A DNA stretch of 6,988 bases, from positions 1 through 6,988 of the forward strand of contig JAUHYJ010000191.1 of the NCBI GenBank assembly GCA_030425785.1. Direction: 5' to 3'. The stretch is from Acidimicrobiia bacterium (GTDB taxonomy: Bacteria; Actinomycetota; Acidimicrobiia; Acidimicrobiales; Ilumatobacteraceae). Within the stretch, counting starts at the first letter, position 1; every line of letters starts with the position of its first letter. Below the pieces are notes generated by a model. It had not been told where the DNA came from, did no database searches, and worked only from the letters and a program-made list of their open reading frames with translations. A program made the translations under genes and the position numbers. This document shows positions 1-6,988 of this stretch, one piece after another.

Positions 1-191
1 ACGGCCCGTGCGTCGGCGACCTCCTCGAGCGCGTCGAGCAGCCCCAGCAGGGTCGGATGATCGACGGCATTGCGTCGCTCGGGTCGGTCGAGCGTCACGA
101 CCGCGACGCCACCGTGGCCGGCACGCCCGTGCTCACCGACGTCGCCACCGGCACCGTCACCGTCGCCGTCGTGCCAGTCGACCCGTACCAT
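1..191 (-). CDS. Enoyl-CoA hydratase/isomerase (crotonase) family protein, N-terminal fragment
   Basis: The minus strand from base 191 to the window edge encodes about 63 residues beginning MVRVDWHDGDGDG. After a Gly/Asp-rich stretch it runs into GVAVVTLDRPERRNAVD, the first beta strand and R-P-x-x-R-N-A-V motif that opens crotonase-fold enzymes, followed by a helix (LLGLLDALEEVADARAV) that usually precedes the first oxyanion-hole strand. The family hydrates or isomerises acyl-CoA thioesters, often in beta-oxidation; the exact substrate cannot be read because the catalytic residues lie outside the window. I prefer ATG 191 because AGGA lies 8 bases upstream of it. An in-frame ATG at 200 would add three residues. 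The insert of about 20 Gly/Asp/His residues between the first strand and the R-P motif looks longer than usual. Codon use matches the neighbouring genes. The gene diverges from the membrane protein gene starting at 204. Confidence 0.75.
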   Translation of the reverse strand, partial: MVRVDWHDGDGDGAGGDVGEHGRAGHGGVAVVTLDRPERRNAVDHPTLLGLLDALEEVADARA

Positions 192-204
192 GGCCGCCAT
201 CCTA
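186..204. promoter_or_regulatory. Candidate divergent -10 boxes between crotonase and membrane protein genes
   Basis: Two TANNNT hexamers face away from each other in a 19-base interval. TACCAT at 186-191 on the plus strand would start RNA near base 198, six bases before ATG 204. TAGGAT on the minus strand (204 down to 199) would start RNA near base 192, almost exactly at the crotonase ATG at 191, giving a leaderless message. Each box overlaps the other gene's start codon. No good -35 hexamer is visible on either side. TANNNT is a short motif, and part of TAGGAT could instead act as the AGGA ribosome-binding site for ATG 191, so this is inference from position. Confidence 0.3.
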
Positions 205-485
205 TGAACGCCGACGCTCCGCCTCCCGAGTCGACCGTCGACCCCGTGCGCGCCCGGCGCGCCCAGGTCGCACGCTGGACGCTGCTCGCCAACCGGGTCG
301 GATACCTCGTCCTCGCCCTCGCCATGGCGCTGTTCGTGCTGGCGTTCCTGTTCGGCTTCACGGGCACGATGGCGGCGCTCGTGATCGGGTCGCTCGTCGT
401 CTCGTTCGTCCTCCTGGCACCGAGCATCGTGCTCGGTTATGCCGTCAAGGCGGCCGAACGCGACGACGCCGAGCGCGGACTCTGA
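204..485 (+). CDS. Small two-helix membrane protein of unknown function
   Basis: This encodes a 93-residue protein that I do not recognise as a named family. Residues 1-30 are polar and basic (PVRARRAQVARW). Two hydrophobic segments follow, about residues 33-53 (YLVLALAMALFVLAFLFGFTG) and 55-80, separated by a short turn at GFTGTM; the tail (KAAERDDAERGL) is charged. The positive-inside rule suggests both ends are cytoplasmic, forming a helical hairpin. The frame is open upstream to an ATG at 57, but that extension lies antisense to the conserved start of the crotonase gene and has no membrane-protein character, so ATG 204 is preferred. No Shine-Dalgarno sequence precedes ATG 204, which fits a leaderless or near-leaderless message. 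Its placement next to an acyl-CoA enzyme and a TetR regulator says little about its role. Confidence 0.7.
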   Translation: MNADAPPPESTVDPVRARRAQVARWTLLANRVGYLVLALAMALFVLAFLFGFTGTMAALVIGSLVVSFVLLAPSIVLGYAVKAAERDDAERGL

Positions 486-524
486 GCACCGCGACCGGCA
501 CGGCCGATCAGTCCGCCGGAGCAC

Positions 525-554
525 CCGGCCACACCCCGACGAATCCCCGGCCGG
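525..554 (+). terminator. Weak candidate hairpin after the membrane protein gene
   Basis: CCGGCC at 525-530 can pair with GGCCGG at 549-554 across an 18-base loop, about 40 bases after the membrane protein stop codon. There is no T-run, the loop is long, and such G+C-rich pairings arise easily at this composition. It is the only plausible end signal I can see between the membrane gene and tetR. Confidence 0.15.
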
Positions 555-559
555 ACGCT

Positions 560-588
560 TTCGAACCGTCACCGGGGTCGGTTACCCT
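560..588 (+). promoter_or_regulatory. Candidate sigma-70-type promoter of the tetR gene
   Basis: TTCGAA at 560-565 (three of six matches to TTGACA) and TACCCT at 583-588 (fits TANNNT) are separated by exactly 17 bases. RNA would begin about base 595, giving a leader of roughly four bases before ATG 599. The -10 box lies inside the left half of the inverted repeat at 580-597, an arrangement expected for an autorepressed promoter. The -35 match is modest, so support comes mainly from the spacing and the overlap with the palindrome. Confidence 0.4.
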
Positions 589-597
589 GGGGTAACC
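580..597. promoter_or_regulatory. Perfect inverted repeat, likely TetR operator
   Basis: The sequence GGTTACCCTGGGGTAACC has two perfect 8-base arms (GGTTACCC and GGGTAACC) around a central TG. It ends one base before the tetR start codon. It is A/T-containing within a very G+C-rich gap, unlike the random G/C palindromes elsewhere in the window. TetR proteins bind as dimers to palindromes of this size, typically over their own promoter, and here the repeat covers the candidate -10 box and the presumed transcription start. The same bases include GGGG at 589-592, the only Shine-Dalgarno-like run before ATG 599, so repressor binding and ribosome binding would share the site if the start is later than assumed. 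Binding is inferred, not shown. Confidence 0.6.
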
Positions 598-598
598 C

Positions 599-1183
599 AT
601 GAACGCCCCACGCCTCTCCGCGGACGAACGCCGCCAGCAGATCCTCGACGTCGCCATCGACCAGTTCGGTCGCGCCGGCTACTTCGGCACGTCGATGAAC
701 GACATCGCCGAGGCCGCCGGAGTCACCAAGCCCGTGCTCTACCAGCACTTCGACTCGAAGGCCGACCTGTACCGCGCCCTGCTCGACGAGGTCGGCGCCC
801 GGATGCTCGACCTCATCGCGAAGGCGACCACCGAGGCGGCCGACGGCCGCGACCGCACCGAGCGGGGGTTCCGGGCCTACTTCCTGTGGGTGGCCGATCA
901 CCACCACGAGTTCACCCTGCTGTTCGGCAGCAGCGCCCGCCATGACGGCGAGTTCAGCGCCCAGCTGCGCCGGATCACCAACGACGCGGCCGAGGCGATC
1001 GCCGGGCTCATCGAGGTCGACATCGACTCCGAGCACCGCCACACGATCGCACACGGCCTCGTCGGTCTGGCCGAGGGCGTGAGCCGTCGCCTGGTCGCCG
1101 TCGGCGACGACTTCGACCCCGACGAGATCGCACGGGTGGTGAGCAACCTGGCGTGGGCCGGGCTGCGCGCCGCCGACCGCTGA
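599..1183 (+). CDS. TetR/AcrR family transcriptional regulator
   Basis: A 194-residue protein of normal length for TetR repressors. Residues 9-55 form the three-helix DNA-binding domain: DERRQQILDVAIDQFGRAGY (helix 1), then TSMNDIAEAAGVTKPVLYQHF at 31-51 carrying helix-turn-helix and recognition helix, then DSKADLYRALL leading into the ligand domain. Residues 56-194 are the all-helical C-terminal ligand and dimer domain, ending HGLVGLAEGVSRRLV and ARVVSNLAWAGLRAADR. From memory this pattern (KPVLYQHF, AVGLVG near the end, closing W-G/A-G-L) resembles mycobacterial Rv3208-type regulators, but the inducer is unknown. ATG 599 is chosen because it follows the promoter and operator directly; upstream codons would run through the palindrome. 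Autoregulation is likely. The diguanylate cyclase gene follows on the same strand within about 60 bases and may be partly co-transcribed. Confidence 0.9.
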   Translation: MNAPRLSADERRQQILDVAIDQFGRAGYFGTSMNDIAEAAGVTKPVLYQHFDSKADLYRALLDEVGARMLDLIAKATTEAADGRDRTERGFRAYFLWVADHHHEFTLLFGSSARHDGEFSAQLRRITNDAAEAIAGLIEVDIDSEHRHTIAHGLVGLAEGVSRRLVAVGDDFDPDEIARVVSNLAWAGLRAADR

Positions 1184-1210
1184 TCGCCCGGCGCACCACG
1201 TCGGTTTCAA

Positions 1211-1239
1211 CTCAAGCTCGCCGTCGCGAGCGACGATGA
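1211..1239 (+). promoter_or_regulatory. Possible motility-sigma (FliA-type) promoter of the diguanylate cyclase gene
   Basis: CTCA at 1211-1214 is followed after 17 bases by GACGATGA at 1232-1239, which matches six of eight positions of the classical FliA -10 GCCGATAA. As I recall, flagellar sigma factors of actinobacteria such as Actinoplanes use CTCA, 15-17 bases, then GCCGA. Transcription would begin near base 1246, just before ATG 1248. No TANNNT box is visible between the tetR stop and this start, which makes an alternative sigma factor more attractive. The match is imperfect, the window contains no flagellar gene, and the candidate is inferred from pattern alone. Confidence 0.25.
1216..1231 (+). 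other. Small hairpin between tetR and the diguanylate cyclase gene
   Basis: GCTCGC (1216-1221) and GCGAGC (1226-1231) are perfect complements around a CGTC loop. The six-base stem lies 32 bases after the tetR stop codon and ends 16 bases before ATG 1248. It has no T-run. It could be a weak attenuator or end signal for tetR, or a stem affecting translation of the cyclase gene on a read-through message. It also falls in the spacer of the possible FliA-type promoter, where it would have no RNA role. It may be chance at this base composition. Confidence 0.25.
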
Positions 1240-1247
1240 CATGTGTG

Positions 1248-2260
<1,013 letters not shown>

Positions 2261-2270
<10 letters not shown>

Positions 2271-2292
2271 GCCGGGCAACCTCCGACCCGGC
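2261..2292. terminator. Alternating hairpins at the convergent cyclase/lhr junction
   Basis: Three copies of one six-base arm alternate in orientation: CCCGGC (2261-2266), GCCGGG (2271-2276) and CCCGGC (2287-2292). The middle copy can pair with the first (loop CTGA, which contains the cyclase stop codon) or with the third (10-base loop). The element sits between the cyclase stop at 2270 and the lhr stop at 2298, so it could end transcription from both sides. Neither strand has a T-run; in actinobacteria such short stems without U-tails are common at gene ends. The position at a 27-base convergent gap supports a real end signal, although each stem is short. Confidence 0.5.
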
Positions 2293-2297
2293 GACCC

Positions 2298-6806
<4,509 letters not shown>

Positions 6807-6827
6807 GGGATGATCGGCGATTCCTCG

Positions 6828-6833
6828 AATCTA
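6828..6833 (-). promoter_or_regulatory. Candidate -10 box of the lhr gene
   Basis: Read on the minus strand, TAGATT (6833 down to 6828) fits TANNNT. RNA would start near base 6821, leaving about 14 untranslated bases before GTG 6806 and no usable Shine-Dalgarno sequence. No TTGACA-like hexamer lies 16-18 bases further upstream. GTGACA is present on this strand (6848 down to 6843), but only nine bases from the box. The gap between the possible upstream gene and lhr is just 66 bases, so read-through from that gene is an alternative. Confidence 0.3.
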
Positions 6834-6856
6834 TCGACGGGGTGTCACACGACCGC

Positions 6857-6870
6857 TCGGCCGGCGCCGA
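6857..6870 (-). terminator. Short hairpin upstream of lhr, after the possible right-edge gene
   Basis: On the minus strand TCGGC, a four-base loop GCCG, and GCCGA form a perfect five-base stem beginning two bases after the TGA at 6875-6873. The position fits an end signal for the partial minus-strand gene at the right edge and mildly supports that gene. The stem is short and there is no T-run. Confidence 0.25.
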
Positions 6871-6872
6871 CC

Positions 6873-6988
6873 TCAGGGCTGATCGGTGACGGTGGCCGCG
6901 GGCGATGTCGACGCGTCGACGGCATCACTGCCGCCGCCCTTGCCACGACCGTTCCCCGGACCGTTGCGGCCGGACGTCTCTGCGCCGT
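6873..6988 (-). CDS. Possible Gly-rich C-terminal tail of an unidentified protein (partial)
   Basis: One minus-strand frame stays open from the window edge to a TGA at 6875-6873, giving about 38 residues: GAETSGRNGPGNGRGKGGG followed by SDAVDASTSPAATVTDQP and stop. The composition (Gly, Asn, Arg, Lys, then Ser/Thr/Ala/Pro) is that of a flexible, low-complexity tail. About 78% of third positions are G or C, consistent with coding here. A short hairpin directly after the stop and a 66-base gap to lhr on the same strand fit a gene end. The family cannot be identified. The plus strand is also open from a GTG near 6886 with similar third-position content, so the orientation is not certain. Confidence 0.4.
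   Translation of the reverse strand, partial: GAETSGRNGPGNGRGKGGGSDAVDASTSPAATVTDQP

Noticed and set aside
57..203. N-terminal extension of the small membrane protein to ATG 57
   Set aside because: The 49 extra residues lie antisense to the conserved crotonase N-terminus and show no signal or domain; ATG 204 begins a normal cytoplasmic lead into the first helix.
6828..6850. RecA-independent damage promoter (TTGTCRGTG-N8-TANNNT, PafBC type) upstream of lhr
   Set aside because: The spacing to TAGATT fits, but the nine bases at the required place are GTGTGACAC, matching only about five of nine; too weak to call despite lhr being a repair gene. No LexA box (TCGAAC-N4-GTTCGA) is present either.
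6886..6988. A plus-strand gene start at the right edge (GTG near 6886)
   Set aside because: The frame is open, but there is no ribosome-binding site or promoter, the product is Pro-rich without a recognisable start, and the minus strand offers a natural stop followed by a hairpin. It is kept as the alternative to the partial minus-strand call.

Overview
The window is about 70% G+C and its genes strongly prefer G or C at the third codon position. The gene content (actinobacterial-type long Lhr helicase, TetR regulator, short-chain crotonase) and the sparse Shine-Dalgarno signals with TANNNT boxes close to start codons suggest a high-GC actinobacterium. Acidimicrobiia (Ilumatobacter-like) is my best guess, from overall flavour only. 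No rRNA, tRNA, CRISPR, insertion sequence or phage gene was seen, and it reads as ordinary chromosomal housekeeping and regulatory DNA.

Layout. At the left edge is the N-terminal part of an enoyl-CoA hydratase/isomerase (crotonase) gene on the minus strand. It diverges from a small two-helix membrane protein gene (204-485, plus) with only about a dozen bases between the start codons. After a 113-base gap comes a TetR regulator (599-1183, plus) with a perfect inverted repeat (8-base arms, 2-base spacer) directly before its start codon, on top of a candidate -10 box. Fifty to sixty bases further lies a diguanylate cyclase (1248-2270, plus) with signal peptide, unrecognised extracytoplasmic region, one membrane helix and an apparently active, feedback-inhibitable GGDEF domain. 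It converges with a full-length lhr helicase gene (2298-6806, minus) across 27 bases that carry overlapping hairpins. At the right edge, 6873-6988 may be the Gly-rich C-terminal tail of another minus-strand gene.

How the genes may work together. The genes do not form one pathway. TetR regulators of this type are often local, so its targets could be itself, the following cyclase gene, or the crotonase/membrane pair upstream; this is inference. Lhr is a stand-alone DNA-repair helicase. I found no convincing new multi-gene system. The best leads are regulatory: the tetR operator, the very compact divergent start, a possible motility-sigma promoter for the cyclase, and the alternating hairpins at the convergent junction.
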